Below are positions 9,243 through 18,215 of a stretch of 64,000 nucleotides of DNA, piece by piece. Source of the DNA: Brevibacterium ravenspurgense (GTDB taxonomy: Bacteria > Actinomycetota > Actinomycetes > Actinomycetales > Brevibacteriaceae); the NCBI RefSeq assembly GCF_001584615.1, contig NZ_LQQC01000010.1, forward strand, positions 620,001 to 684,000. The letters run 5' to 3'. The notes under the pieces were generated by a model. That model searched no databases, had not been told where the DNA came from, and worked only from the letters and a program-made list of their open reading frames with translations. Within the stretch, counting starts at the first letter, position 1. Every line of letters begins with the position of its first letter. The translations under genes were made by a program, and so were the position numbers.

Positions 9243-9313
9243 AATCGCGCTTAAATGCAGATTCACGCGCTGATGCAGCGCATTAAAGCGCAAAGCTGCA
9301 TTAGCGCGTGAAT
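9243..9313. repeat. 71-bp palindromic element, copy 2
   Basis: Same A> B> <A <B arrangement as copy 1, centred on base 9278. Differences include an inner TGATGC in place of TTAATGC. It sits between the start of the DUF488 gene and the end of the BCCT gene. The preceding CCCAGGCTGGAATC is shared with copy 3 (before 11520), so the repeated unit extends left of the palindrome. Confidence 0.88.
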
Positions 9314-9331
9314 CTGGTTAGAAAGGAAACC

Positions 9332-11350
9332 TCAGCGTTTACTGGAGCGCTTATTCATGCGCTTCGCGCGTTTGCGGGCTTCCTTTTCGATCTTGGCGCG
9401 TTCACGGCGCTGTTCCTTCGTCATGAAGTCAAGCTGGCCGTGCGGATCGAGGTATTCGCCGGTTTCGTAGTCGTACGGAACCGGGTTGCCCTCAGAGTCT
9501 GTGCGCTGATACCAGTCGGTCGCTTCTTCCGACGTGGAATCGAAACCGTAGCCCGCAGAGTACTCAGAGTTCGGTTCGGTCTGTTCGACCTTGACGGCGA
9601 AGTTATCACCGTAGTTCTCCAGACCGTAGCGAACGGCGTTGTCGAGGACCTTGCGCTGGTAGTTCTGCCGGTACGTGCGCGGGTCACTGCGCAGCGCCTT
9701 CCACAGCCCGACGCACATGAGAACGATGATGACCGAGAACGGCAGGGCCGTGATGACAATGAGGTTCTGCAGGCCCTGCAGGGCGTCGTCTCCGCCGGTC
9801 AGCAGAATCACAACGGCGATGCCGGCCATGCACAACGACCAGAACACGGTCACGCCGCGGCGAGGGAAGGGATTGCCCTTCTGTGCCAGCTGCGAGTTGA
9901 CCAGTGAAGCCGAATCTGCAGTCGTGATGAAGAAGATGGCCAGCATGAACATGAGAAGCGGAGCGACGATCTGTCCGCCGGGCAGGTGGTCGAGCACAAT
10001 GAAGATGGTCTCTTCCGGTGCCGGCATTTCACCGGTGCCGCCGGTGATTGCACCCGCCGTGTGCTCAAGGTAGATGGCGGTGCCGCCCAGAATGGTGAAG
10101 GCCAGAACGATAATCGACGACGGGATGAGCAGCACACCCATGACGAACTGACGGATGGTGCGTCCACGCGAGATCTTCGCGGTGAAGATGCCGACGAACG
10201 GCGACCAGCTGACCCACCAGGCCCAGTAGAAGATCGTCCAGTCGGTGAGAAACGCCTCCGTGTCCTCTCCCTCGGACATGTTGCGCGCCAACATTGTCGG
10301 CAGTTCGCCCACGTAGTCGATGACGACGCCGGGTACGACGTTGAGCAGGAACGCCGTCGGGCCGACGATCAGGAAGAAGAACGCCAAACCGACCGACAGC
10401 CACATGTTGGTGTTCGACAGAAGGCGGATGCCCTTCGAAACACCCGAAACGGCCGAGATGATGGTGCCGATTGTCAGCACCATGATGATGAGGATGGCAA
10501 TCGTGTTGCCGGCGGTGTTCCAACCGGTGACCACCTGGGCACCCCGGGCAATCTGCAGAGCGCCGATGCCCAGTGAGGCGGCGGTTCCGAACAGGGTGGC
10601 GATGATGGCCAGACCGTCGATGATCCGCGAGCCCACCGTATTCGAATCACCCGTGATGAAGCTGAGGATTGACGACATGAGCGGCACGCGCCCGCGGCGG
10701 AACGAAAAGTAGGCGACTGACAGACCCACGATGGCGTAAATAGCCCAGGCGTTGAGCCCCCAGTGCAGTGCGGTCTGCACGAGTCCGCCGACGATGGCGG
10801 GATCGGTTCCGCTCTCATAGGCGTCGGGCCGCGGCTCAAGGTAGTGCAGCAGCGGTTCGTAAGGGCCGAAGAAGATCAGCGCAATGCCGATTCCCGCCGC
10901 GAACAGCATCGCTGCCCACGAACCGGTGGAGAACTCGGGTTTTTCGCCGTCGAGCCCCAGTGGGATGCGGCCGGCCCGGCTGAAAGCCAAAACCAAAAGG
11001 AAGATGAGCAGGCCCGCGGCAATCACCGTGAAGATCCAGCCGAGGTTCTGCATCGTCCACGTGAGCATCGCACCGGAAACGCTGTTCACAACTTCCGGCT
11101 GGGCAATGCCCCAGGCCACGAAGGACACGATGAGCGCACCGACGACCACGAGGATCGGCTTGTCAATCCCGTAGCGCACGCGCTGATCTTCGATCGACAC
11201 GCCCGGCACAAGCGCGGGGTGCACCCCGTGAGGGTATTTGGGCGGCTGAAAGATCTTCTTACCGGCGCGCAGGGTCTTATCCAGTTTGCCCTGGGGTTTT
11301 GCCGGCGGAGTGCTTTTCTCTTCCGCAGCTGTCTGAGGCTTTTCGTTCAT
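9332..11350 (-). CDS. BCCT family betaine/choline/ectoine transporter
   Basis: A 672-residue secondary transporter with about 12 membrane helices. The family signature around WAWWVSWSPFVG is clear, as is the GIA-rich helix-1 region. Relatives (BetP, EctP, LcoP, BetT) take up compatible solutes with Na+ or H+. A hydrophilic N-terminal stretch of about 70 residues and a charged C-terminal tail of about 100 residues resemble the osmosensing extensions of BetP-like carriers. Substrate is not certain; the sarcosine oxidase operon at 33-38 kb makes betaine-type compounds plausible. Start ATG follows AAGG at a 9-nt gap. Confidence 0.93.
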   Translation of the reverse strand: MNEKPQTAAEEKSTPPAKPQGKLDKTLRAGKKIFQPPKYPHGVHPALVPGVSIEDQRVRYGIDKPILVVVGALIVSFVAWGIAQPEVVNSVSGAMLTWTMQNLGWIFTVIAAGLLIFLLVLAFSRAGRIPLGLDGEKPEFSTGSWAAMLFAAGIGIALIFFGPYEPLLHYLEPRPDAYESGTDPAIVGGLVQTALHWGLNAWAIYAIVGLSVAYFSFRRGRVPLMSSILSFITGDSNTVGSRIIDGLAIIATLFGTAASLGIGALQIARGAQVVTGWNTAGNTIAILIIMVLTIGTIISAVSGVSKGIRLLSNTNMWLSVGLAFFFLIVGPTAFLLNVVPGVVIDYVGELPTMLARNMSEGEDTEAFLTDWTIFYWAWWVSWSPFVGIFTAKISRGRTIRQFVMGVLLIPSSIIVLAFTILGGTAIYLEHTAGAITGGTGEMPAPEETIFIVLDHLPGGQIVAPLLMFMLAIFFITTADSASLVNSQLAQKGNPFPRRGVTVFWSLCMAGIAVVILLTGGDDALQGLQNLIVITALPFSVIIVLMCVGLWKALRSDPRTYRQNYQRKVLDNAVRYGLENYGDNFAVKVEQTEPNSEYSAGYGFDSTSEEATDWYQRTDSEGNPVPYDYETGEYLDPHGQLDFMTKEQRRERAKIEKEARKRAKRMNKRSSKR

Positions 11351-11406
11351 ATCTGTATACCTTAGGAATCCCCCGACCTATTGCAAGATCATCGCTTTTC
11401 GGGGAG

Positions 11407-11505
11407 GAAAGCAGAACAAAAGCACGAGGCGGAAGTCGCCTTCCGCCTCGTGCCTTTGGTTTGTGTGTTGTGTCGGCTCAGACAGCTGCCGCTGTCTGGC
11501 GGGCC
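11407..11505. repeat. 99-bp direct duplication, left copy
   Basis: Identical over 99 bp to 11668-11766. It holds a perfect hairpin (GCACGAGGCGGAAG and its complement) plus a copy of the last codons of the small gene that ends at 11739. The left copy is not attached to a gene and is best seen as a leftover of a local duplication. Confidence 0.92.
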
Positions 11506-11519
11506 CGTTCCCAGGCTGG

Positions 11520-11590
11520 AATCACGCTCTAATGCAGATTCACGCGTTAATGCAGCGCATTACAGCGCAAAGCTGCATTAAAGCGTGAGT
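11520..11590. repeat. 71-bp palindromic element, copy 3
   Basis: A> 11520-11537, B> 11538-11555, <A 11555-11572, <B 11573-11590. It lies exactly in the 162-bp segment between the two copies of the 99-bp duplication. Sequence to its right (GCGTTCGGGCGGCGCGCC) resembles what follows copy 1 (GCGTTGAGACGACGCGCT), so the family extends beyond the palindrome on that side too. Confidence 0.9.
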
Positions 11591-11667
11591 CTGCGTTCGG
11601 GCGGCGCGCCGAGCGAAGCGCACATCGACGACTGACCGGCGCACCCAACACCACAAACCAGCTGGCA

Positions 11668-11766
11668 GAAAGCAGAACAAAAGCACGAGGCGGAAGTCGC
11701 CTTCCGCCTCGTGCCTTTGGTTTGTGTGTTGTGTCGGCTCAGACAGCTGCCGCTGTCTGGCGGGCC
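11668..11766. repeat. 99-bp direct duplication, right (functional) copy, with terminator
   Basis: The right copy overlaps the 3' end of the minus-strand gene starting at 11996 and supplies its rho-independent terminator: a 14-bp GC-rich stem followed on the minus strand by TTTTGTT. This is the parental copy, because here the coding end continues into a full gene. Confidence 0.9.
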
Positions 11767-11996
11767 AGGTTGTAGTTGAGGAGACCGCGCACCCAGGGTG
11801 CGTAGTCTTCGCGCGGGGTCTTTTCGGCAAAGACGTCCAGCTGCGCGTCATAGGAAAAGCTGTCGTTGAGAACGGCCAGGCGAATGAACTCTTCGCAGGC
11901 GCTCTCCGGGATGCCGAATTCTTCGGCGAACTGCTCAGAAGTGAGCGTTACGGGTGTGGTTTCGGTGAACGGGCGGATGTTTACATCTGTCTTCAT
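11739..11996 (-). CDS. Small conserved-looking hypothetical protein
   Basis: An 85-residue acidic soluble protein with no signal peptide and no family that I recognise. It reads MKTDVNIRPF, then a stretch predicted to be helical (SEQFAEEFGIPESACEEF, LLNYNLARQ). The ATG at 11996 was chosen because GGAGG lies five bases before it; a longer in-frame start has no such site. Good codon bias and a strong terminator support a real gene. Its last codons lie inside the 99-bp duplicated block. Confidence 0.7.
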   Translation of the reverse strand: MKTDVNIRPFTETTPVTLTSEQFAEEFGIPESACEEFIRLAVLNDSFSYDAQLDVFAEKTPREDYAPWVRGLLNYNLARQTAAAV

Positions 11997-12090
11997 CACC
12001 CCTCCATTGAAGCAAACAGCTTCAGCGAGCGTCCCAGCACCCCCGCTTTTGGGGCTGACATCCACCCCGGTGCGGCCCTAGGCTGGGGGC

Positions 12091-13068
12091 ATGAGTGAGA
12101 ACACGCAGATGCAGTACAACCGTCTGGGTCGCGCGGGCCTCAAAGTGAGCGAACTGTCGTTCGGTTCGTGGGTCACGTTCGGCGATTCCATTGACACCGG
12201 CCTTGCCAAGGAGTGCATGCAGACCGCTGCCGAAGCCGGTGTCAACTTCTTCGACAACGCCGAGGTCTACGCCGGCGGCAAGTCCGAAGAGATCATGGGC
12301 CAAGCCATCGAAGAGCTCGGCTGGAAACGCAATTCCTATGTCATTTCGACCAAGCTGTTCTGGGGAATTGAAGACAACATCAACCTCAAGAACACCCTCA
12401 ACCGCAAGTACCTGATGCAGGGCATCGACGGTTCTCTCGAGCGTTTGGGCCTCGACTTCGTTGACCTTGTGTTCTGCCACCGTCCCGACCCGGATACCAC
12501 TCTGGAGGAAACCGTGTGGGCGATGAGCGACATCGTCTCCAGCGGCAAGGCCCTGTACTGGGGAACCTCCGAATGGTCAGCCGAGGAGATCCGCGGCGCC
12601 TATGAGATCGCGGAGCGGCACCACCTGCACAAGCCGTATATGGAACAGCCGCAGTACAACCTGCTCAACCGCACCCGCGTGGAAGATGAATACGCTCGCC
12701 TCTACGACGACATCGGCCTGGGTCTGACCACGTGGAGCCCGCTAGCCGGAGGGATTCTCACGGGCAAGTACCTCGACGGCGTCCCCGAGGGTTCACGTGC
12801 GACGGCAAAGGGCCACAGCCACTTGGCGGAGGAATCCACCAAACCGGAAACCGCTGACCGTGTGCGCCGCGTGGTCGACATGGCGCGCGAACTTGACGTC
12901 ACTCCGGCACAGCTGTCACTCGCCTGGCTTCTGAAGAACCCGCGAGTTTCAACGGTCATCACGGGTGCAAGCTCAGTTGATCAGGTCAAAGACAACATGG
13001 GCGCACTCACAGCCAAGGAGCGTCTGGACGACGAGGCGAAGGCCCAACTGGACGAGACCTTCAGCTGA
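12091..13068 (+). CDS. Aldo/keto reductase, potassium-channel beta-subunit-like
   Basis: A 325-residue NADPH-dependent oxidoreductase with the AKR fold. The catalytic tetrad is visible: D and Y in [12 protein letters not shown] in ISTKLFWG, and H in [10 protein letters not shown]. The GTSEW and QPQYNLLNR motifs place it with the KCNAB/YghZ branch, whose bacterial members reduce aldehydes such as methylglyoxal. Substrate is not determined. It is a single-gene unit ending at a terminator. Confidence 0.92.
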   Translation: MSENTQMQYNRLGRAGLKVSELSFGSWVTFGDSIDTGLAKECMQTAAEAGVNFFDNAEVYAGGKSEEIMGQAIEELGWKRNSYVISTKLFWGIEDNINLKNTLNRKYLMQGIDGSLERLGLDFVDLVFCHRPDPDTTLEETVWAMSDIVSSGKALYWGTSEWSAEEIRGAYEIAERHHLHKPYMEQPQYNLLNRTRVEDEYARLYDDIGLGLTTWSPLAGGILTGKYLDGVPEGSRATAKGHSHLAEESTKPETADRVRRVVDMARELDVTPAQLSLAWLLKNPRVSTVITGASSVDQVKDNMGALTAKERLDDEAKAQLDETFS

Positions 13069-13102
13069 CGACCCACGTCTCGAATCTCTGACTGAAGTCA
13101 CA

Positions 13103-13144
13103 AGCGGGGCGGGCTGCACAGCAGATGCTCGCCCCGCTGTTTTC
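13103..13144 (+). terminator. Terminator after the aldo/keto reductase gene
   Basis: A 9-bp stem AGCGGGGCG/CGCCCCGCT (13103-13111 with 13130-13138), 18-nt loop, then GTTTTCT. It separates the convergent reductase and hydrolase genes. Confidence 0.75.
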
Positions 13145-13169
13145 TGGGCGCTTTGAGCCCTGGAAGCCT

Positions 13170-14006
13170 CTATGCCCCCGGTGCAGGGTCCATTTGCCAA
13201 CGTGTCAGCGGCTCCGCTTGAGCCTTCAGCGCCGGCAGGTAGGCAGCTTCACCGGCGGCGTGGACTTTGATGAATGCCGTGATGCGCGAAAGGATGAGTG
13301 GGTCGTCGATGATTCCGCTGTTATGTCGACCGGCAATCCGTGTGAGCATTGCCCGCTGCCGCGACTTCTTCATGCTGGTGTAGATGGGTCGGGCGTGTTC
13401 GCTCATGGGCGCGACCGTGTCGTTGCTGCCGCCCACAATGAGCACCGGTGATGCGACTGTGCTGAAGCCGCGCTGTGCCCAGGGGTTGAGGGCAACAACT
13501 GCGGAAACGTTTTCACTCTCCGCGGCGGTAAGCGCCCCTCCGCCGCCCATGGAGTAGCCGACAAGCGCGGTTTTCGCCGGGTCGATGACGCTTGCCCATT
13601 CACCGCGACCGCGGGCGTCATCGAGTGCGGCGAGCATCTGCTTGGCCCGGTACTCCGGAAATGCCTTCGGTTCGATTGATCCTGCGGCCAGAACAGCGCA
13701 GCCGTGGGTGGCGAGTCGCTTGGCGATCGTGTGCATCTCCTCGGCTTTACCCGTGTAGCCGGGGAAAGTGACGACAACGGGGCAGCGTGCCTGCGGTTCG
13801 CGCGGCCAGAACAGGGTTGCGGCACCGTAGCCGGGGGTTCTGACCAGGCGCGACTGGAGGAGTTTGTGGGGTCCGGGAAGGCGGACGTCAGCGGCTGAAG
13901 CACTGACCGCACCGTACTGGGTGCGGGCCGCGGGCATGACGGTCAGAGCGGCGGCTGCGAGGCTGCCGAGCGCAAATGATCGTCGACTGACGAACCTGCC
14001 TGACAT
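13170..14006 (-). CDS. Exported alpha/beta hydrolase of the cutinase/PET-hydrolase type
   Basis: A 278-residue hydrolase whose layout matches actinobacterial cutinases and IsPETase. Visible residues are Y84 (FPGYTG, oxyanion), S152-M153 (GYSMGGGG, nucleophile), W176 (NPWAQ, aromatic clamp), D196 (SNDTVAP) and H228 (GRHNSG). Spacings differ from IsPETase by only one to five residues. The N-terminus SRRSFALGS with a hydrophobic stretch looks like a twin-arginine signal, so export folded is likely. The C-terminal disulfide of known PET hydrolases is absent. The ATG at 14006 follows AGGAG; a longer start lacks a binding site. Esterase activity is a safe inference; polyester cleavage is not proven. 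Confidence 0.85.
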   Translation of the reverse strand: MSGRFVSRRSFALGSLAAAALTVMPAARTQYGAVSASAADVRLPGPHKLLQSRLVRTPGYGAATLFWPREPQARCPVVVTFPGYTGKAEEMHTIAKRLATHGCAVLAAGSIEPKAFPEYRAKQMLAALDDARGRGEWASVIDPAKTALVGYSMGGGGALTAAESENVSAVVALNPWAQRGFSTVASPVLIVGGSNDTVAPMSEHARPIYTSMKKSRQRAMLTRIAGRHNSGIIDDPLILSRITAFIKVHAAGEAAYLPALKAQAEPLTRWQMDPAPGA

Positions 14007-14110
14007 GGCACTCCTGGAATGTGGGGAAGACTCATTCAATGTACCGCCGCACAGCCCGTTTTCGGCTCAGGTGCCGACCGCGTGTTGGCTCCCCAGATGT
14101 GCTGGGAGGC

Positions 14111-14761
14111 TCAGGACTGACGAGGTGCCGCCGACTTCCGCACGGACCGCGCCTTGTCGATGAAGGTCCGGATGAGGGCGTGGTCCTTCACTCCCCGACT
14201 GGATTCCACACCGGATGACACATCAACGCCGATTGCCCCCGAGGATTCGGCGGCCTGGGCGACGTTGTCGGGGTTGAGGCCGCCGGCGAGGACAAACGGT
14301 CCTCGGTCGCGTTCGTGCAGCTGGGTTTGGTCCCACCGCTGACCTGCGCCCGGCGCGGGAGCATCAAGCAACAGGAGGTCGTCGCCGAATGCGCCGGCGT
14401 GGGCTTCAGGGTCGTGGGCCAGAGACACAGCACGCCACAGCTTCAAGCCCGGCGCCGCAGCACGTGCAGCGGAGAAATCGGAGTGCTCGTAGTGGCCGTG
14501 CAGCTGCAGGGCATCAGCACCGATCCGCTGAGCCATGGAAGCAGCATCAGCCGCGTCCATGTCGAAGACCACGAGAACAGCGAGTGCCGACCCCGCCTCG
14601 TGAATCCAGGTGACAAGCTGTTCCGCGGTGTCTGCGTCGACGTGCCGCGGCGATGGCTCGTAGTGCATGATGCCCAGCGCGTCCGCACCTGCCTCGACGG
14701 CAGCCCGCACGTCGCCGCGTGTTCGAACGCCGCAGATTTTAACGAAAAGAGAGTCAGTCAC
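14111..14761 (-). CDS. trpF: Phosphoribosylanthranilate isomerase
   Basis: A 216-residue (beta/alpha)8 enzyme of tryptophan synthesis that converts N-(5-phosphoribosyl)anthranilate to CdRP. Motifs are KICGVR near the N-terminus, LQLHGH, LAGGLNPDNV and GVDVSSGVES, all standard for TrpF. It stands away from other trp genes, as a separate gene rather than a trpCF fusion. GTG start. It follows ychJ-like by five bases in the same direction, so it belongs to that unit with the upstream symporter gene. Confidence 0.93.
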   Translation of the reverse strand: MTDSLFVKICGVRTRGDVRAAVEAGADALGIMHYEPSPRHVDADTAEQLVTWIHEAGSALAVLVVFDMDAADAASMAQRIGADALQLHGHYEHSDFSAARAAAPGLKLWRAVSLAHDPEAHAGAFGDDLLLLDAPAPGAGQRWDQTQLHERDRGPFVLAGGLNPDNVAQAAESSGAIGVDVSSGVESSRGVKDHALIRTFIDKARSVRKSAAPRQS

Positions 14762-14766
14762 TGTAC

Positions 14767-15180
14767 TCAGTCTGCGCTTTCGTGTTCACCGTCAACATAG
14801 AACCAGCGGCCGGCCCGGACAGCAAAAGACGAACGCTCCCGCATGGTGCCGGTCTCGCCGCCAACACGATAGTGAGCCGCGAACTCGACGATCCCAGTCT
14901 TATCCCCCGCTCCCCCATCGACCGTGTCGAGGATGTCAAGAGAAGTCCACTCCACCTCGGCATCCAGCTGTGTATCAGCCGGTCGCGTACGGGGATGCCA
15001 CGTGCGGAACAGGTAGTCGGCGTTGCCTAAGGCACAAGCCGTAAACCGCGAGCGCATGAGCGCCTCAGCTGTGTCTGCCGCGCGTGTGCCTTCCAGCAGC
15101 GGCAGGCAGCAGTCACCCAAGACGGCACCGGTAGGAAGGCCGCCGCAGGGGCACGTGTCAGAGGTTCTGCGGGGAATCAT
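14767..15180 (-). CDS. YchJ family protein (UPF0225)
   Basis: A 137-residue protein with the N-terminal SEC-C-like zinc motif CPCGG...GDCC, then the core EALMRSRFTACALGNADYLFRTWHP and the C-terminal ERSSFAVRAGRWFYVDG. This fits YchJ throughout. The function of the family is unknown. The start ATG overlaps the stop codon of the upstream symporter by one base, and trpF follows five bases later, so translation is coupled. Confidence 0.88.
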   Translation of the reverse strand: MIPRRTSDTCPCGGLPTGAVLGDCCLPLLEGTRAADTAEALMRSRFTACALGNADYLFRTWHPRTRPADTQLDAEVEWTSLDILDTVDGGAGDKTGIVEFAAHYRVGGETGTMRERSSFAVRAGRWFYVDGEHESAD

Positions 15181-16460
15181 CAGGTCGCTTCGATGATGCG
15201 GTCGTTTTCATCCTGCCCGGAGCCCTCCGCGGGACGGCCGCCGATCTTGTCGACGATCATGGCAATCGCGCCGTCACCGGTGACGTTGGCGGCCGTGCCG
15301 AAGCTGTCGAGCGCGATGTAGGCGGCGAACATGAGGCCCACTTCCACCTCGCCAAAGCCGAGCATCTGCGTGAGCAGACCGGCCGCGGCGGCAATCGCGC
15401 CGCCGGGAACACCCGGTGCGGCAATCATCATGACGCCGAGCATGAGGATGAACGGCAGGTACGTCAGGAACGAGGTGTCACCGCCGGTGATCATGAGGAC
15501 GGCCATCGAGAAGCACGTGATCTTGATCATCGAGCCGGACAGGTGGACGGTGGCACACAGGGGAACAACGAAGCCGGCCACGGTGTCAGACACGCCGTTC
15601 TTCTTGGCTGAGCGCAGTGTCACCGGGATCGTCGCGGCAGACGATGCCGTGCCAAGTGCGGTGAAGTAGGCATCGCGCATGTTCCACAGCGACTTCACGG
15701 GGTTGCGTCCCGCAATTGCTCCGGCCGCCGTGTACTGCACGAGCAGCATGAAGAGGGTCAGCGCGAACGACACGATGACCACCAGCAGGAACTTCTGCAC
15801 GACGATGACAGCTGCACCGCTGTGGGCAAGCTCTGCAAAGATCCCGAAGATGAACAGCGGCAGAGCGGGCACGATGACGTTGCGGATGAGGCTTTCGACA
15901 ATCGAGCGGAACTCGATGGCGCCTCGGAAAAGAACACGGCTGCGGAACGCCGTCAGGCCCGCGCCGATGATGATGGCCAAAACGAGGGCGCTCATGACGC
16001 CGATGACGGGCTCCAGCACGATTTCGGTAGCCACATCGGCCGCGGCCAGCGGGTCGTCGGGGTCGATCTCAGTGGCCTCGCTGACCACGGTGAAGAACGG
16101 GGCGAAGCCCTCGCCCTCCGCATCGGCGATGCCCTTGATGTCGGTGCCCTCAAGTGAGGAGCGGAACAGCCAGCTGGAGGTGAAGTAAGCCAGCAGACCT
16201 GCAAGCAGGGTCGAGGTGTAGGAGATGCCCGCGGTCATGCCCAGCTGTTTGCCTCCCCCTTTGCCGAGTTCTGCAATTGCCGGTGCGACAAGACCGAAGA
16301 TGATGAGCGGCACAACGAACGACAGCAGACCGGAGAACACGGAATTGTAGGTGGCGAAAACTCCGCCGAGCCAGGCCGGCAGGATCGGGCCGACGAGGAT
16401 TCCGAGGACGATCGCGATGACGATCCACACCAGAAGCGGGAGTGAACGGATCAGCTTCAT
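15180..16460 (-). CDS. Dicarboxylate/amino acid:cation symporter (DAACS family)
   Basis: A multi-helix membrane carrier of the GltP/SstT type that moves dicarboxylates or amino acids such as glutamate or serine with Na+ or H+. The re-entrant loop motif GTASSAATIPVTL and the final ALDSFGTAANVTGDGA motif are diagnostic. The ATG at 16460 begins just ahead of the first helix; a GTG at 16511 in frame would add 17 residues, and neither has a strong binding site. Substrate cannot be assigned. Confidence 0.9.
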   Translation of the reverse strand: MKLIRSLPLLVWIVIAIVLGILVGPILPAWLGGVFATYNSVFSGLLSFVVPLIIFGLVAPAIAELGKGGGKQLGMTAGISYTSTLLAGLLAYFTSSWLFRSSLEGTDIKGIADAEGEGFAPFFTVVSEATEIDPDDPLAAADVATEIVLEPVIGVMSALVLAIIIGAGLTAFRSRVLFRGAIEFRSIVESLIRNVIVPALPLFIFGIFAELAHSGAAVIVVQKFLLVVIVSFALTLFMLLVQYTAAGAIAGRNPVKSLWNMRDAYFTALGTASSAATIPVTLRSAKKNGVSDTVAGFVVPLCATVHLSGSMIKITCFSMAVLMITGGDTSFLTYLPFILMLGVMMIAAPGVPGGAIAAAAGLLTQMLGFGEVEVGLMFAAYIALDSFGTAANVTGDGAIAMIVDKIGGRPAEGSGQDENDRIIEAT

Positions 16461-16559
16461 GAGTTGTTGTGCTTTCTGCGGTGAACAAAGAATGGCATTA
16501 AGGGAATACACAGGATTCTAGGGAAGCCCTGCGCTGCCCGTGCACGCGGCGCACGAATA

Positions 16560-16602
16560 GGGGCCTTCGGTTCACTCCGAAGAGTGGACCGAAGGCCCCT
16601 GT
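16560..16602 (-). terminator. Terminator between MFS transporter and symporter genes
   Basis: An 18-bp near-perfect stem (16560-16577 with 16582-16599) with a CGAA tetraloop, one G-T pair. It ends the message of the MFS gene whose stop is at 16640. Confidence 0.8.
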
Positions 16603-16639
16603 TCCGCCGAGGTGCCATGCGGCTTTACGGCCTGTGAGC

Positions 16640-18145
16640 TCAGGTGTCGCTGGATTCGTCTTCTTCTGCGACCCGTTCAGCCTTTTCGACCATTTCGTCG
16701 TGCGTCATGCCGCGCTGGCCGGGCTGACGACGCTCAGCCAGTGCCTTGTCCGTCGGCGACTGCGGCATGACGCGGGTGCCGACGGTGCCGGGCTGCTGGC
16801 GACCGTGAATCGAAGCACCGGCGGTTTCTGGCATAAACCACGTGGCGATCAGGCCGATGACGCAGGCGAGGATCATGTAGTACGCCGGGAACAGGAGGTC
16901 GCCTGTTGCTTTGACGCCGGCTTCGTTGATCAGTCCGGCAGTGCCGCCGAGTGCAGACACGGACAGGTTGTAGGTGACCGAGAAGCCCAGCAGGCGCACG
17001 TGCGCGGGGAACATCGCCGGGAAAGTCGCCGAAATCGTCGCGAGCATCGGCACGTAGGCGATGCCGAGCACTGCGAAGCCCACGAGGGCAAAGCCGAAGC
17101 CCAGGGACATCATCTTGAACATGGGGATCGCGAGAACACCCACGGCGATCGTGGTGAAGAACCACAGCGGACGACGCCCGAACTTGTCCGATGCCGCACC
17201 GAAGATCGGCATGAACAGCACGATGAACAACTCGCCGACGAGGATCACGATGAGCGAGGTCTGCGAATCCATGCCGATCTGCGCCTCGAAATAGGACGGC
17301 ATGTAGGTCAGCAGCGTGTAGTTGACCATGTTGACGGTTGCAACGAGTGCAAACAGGATGATGACGTCGCGGCGGTACTCCTTGAACACCGCGCGGAAGC
17401 GGTCCATTGTCGAGGTGTCGTCCTCTTCCGGGTCTTCCTGGATTTCATTGAACACCGGGGTGTCTTCAAGCTTCGAGCGCAGGTACCAGCCGATGAAGCC
17501 CATGGGCAGTGCGATGAGGAACGGGATCCTCCAGCCGAAGGAGTCCATCTGCTCAGGCGTCACGTTGAACTGGATGAGCAGCATGAGGGCGGCGCCGATG
17601 ACGTAGCCGGTCAGCGAGCTCGCCTCGAGGAACGAACCGAAGAAACCGCGACGACGGTTAGGGGCGTACTCAGCCATGTACGTGGCTGCTCCGCCGTATT
17701 CGCCGCCGGTGGAAAAGCCCTGCACCAGGCGCAGAATGATCAGCAGGATGGGCGCCCAGATGCCGATCGTCTGGTAGGTGGGAAGAAGGCCGATGAGGGT
17801 TGTTGCCCCGGCCATGAGCAGAATCGTGGCGGCCAGCACTCCCTTGCGGCCGATCTTGTCACCCATGGGACCCCAGAAGAACCCACCGAGGGGTCTTGCC
17901 AGGAAGGAGATGGCGTACGTCGCCATGGTGGCCATGATCTGGTATTCGCCGAGTGCATCGAAGAAGTGATGGGCGATGTACGTTGCGGCAATCGCGTATA
18001 CGCCGTAGTCGTACCATTCGGTCATATTGCCGATGGCCGAGGCGGCTGTTGCCCTGCGGACAACCTTTGGATCGGCCGCGTGGTCTTCGGCTTCGCGCGC
18101 GTAGTCTGATGCGAGCAATTCTTGTGAGCTGCTGTCAGAACTCAT
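16640..18145 (-). CDS. MFS transporter of the metabolite:H+ symporter (ProP/KgtP-like) family
   Basis: A 501-residue 12-helix carrier. The signature IGNMTEWYDYGVYA in helix 1 and GDKIGRKGVL in the first cytosolic loop identify the metabolite:H+ symporter group, whose members carry proline, betaine, alpha-ketoglutarate, shikimate or citrate. The acidic tail (DEMVEKAERVAEEDE) is helical in tendency and recalls the ProP tail but lacks a clear heptad. ATG at 18145 follows GGAAGG at five bases. Substrate is open. Confidence 0.9.
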   Translation of the reverse strand: MSSDSSSQELLASDYAREAEDHAADPKVVRRATAASAIGNMTEWYDYGVYAIAATYIAHHFFDALGEYQIMATMATYAISFLARPLGGFFWGPMGDKIGRKGVLAATILLMAGATTLIGLLPTYQTIGIWAPILLIILRLVQGFSTGGEYGGAATYMAEYAPNRRRGFFGSFLEASSLTGYVIGAALMLLIQFNVTPEQMDSFGWRIPFLIALPMGFIGWYLRSKLEDTPVFNEIQEDPEEDDTSTMDRFRAVFKEYRRDVIILFALVATVNMVNYTLLTYMPSYFEAQIGMDSQTSLIVILVGELFIVLFMPIFGAASDKFGRRPLWFFTTIAVGVLAIPMFKMMSLGFGFALVGFAVLGIAYVPMLATISATFPAMFPAHVRLLGFSVTYNLSVSALGGTAGLINEAGVKATGDLLFPAYYMILACVIGLIATWFMPETAGASIHGRQQPGTVGTRVMPQSPTDKALAERRQPGQRGMTHDEMVEKAERVAEEDESSDT

Positions 18146-18215
18146 ACAAACCTTCCTAATTTGAGACATCAGTCACTGTAGCGAAGAGCAGTGCCGATGG
18201 CTAAAGCAGGAAAAT

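Noticed and set aside
12022-12480. Minus-strand open frame overlapping the aldo/keto reductase
   Set aside because: It is antisense to a complete AKR gene with its catalytic tetrad and has no independent support.
16634-18109. Long open frame opposite the ProP-like MFS gene
   Set aside because: Antisense shadow rich in His, Arg and Glu; the MFS protein on the other strand has all family motifs.
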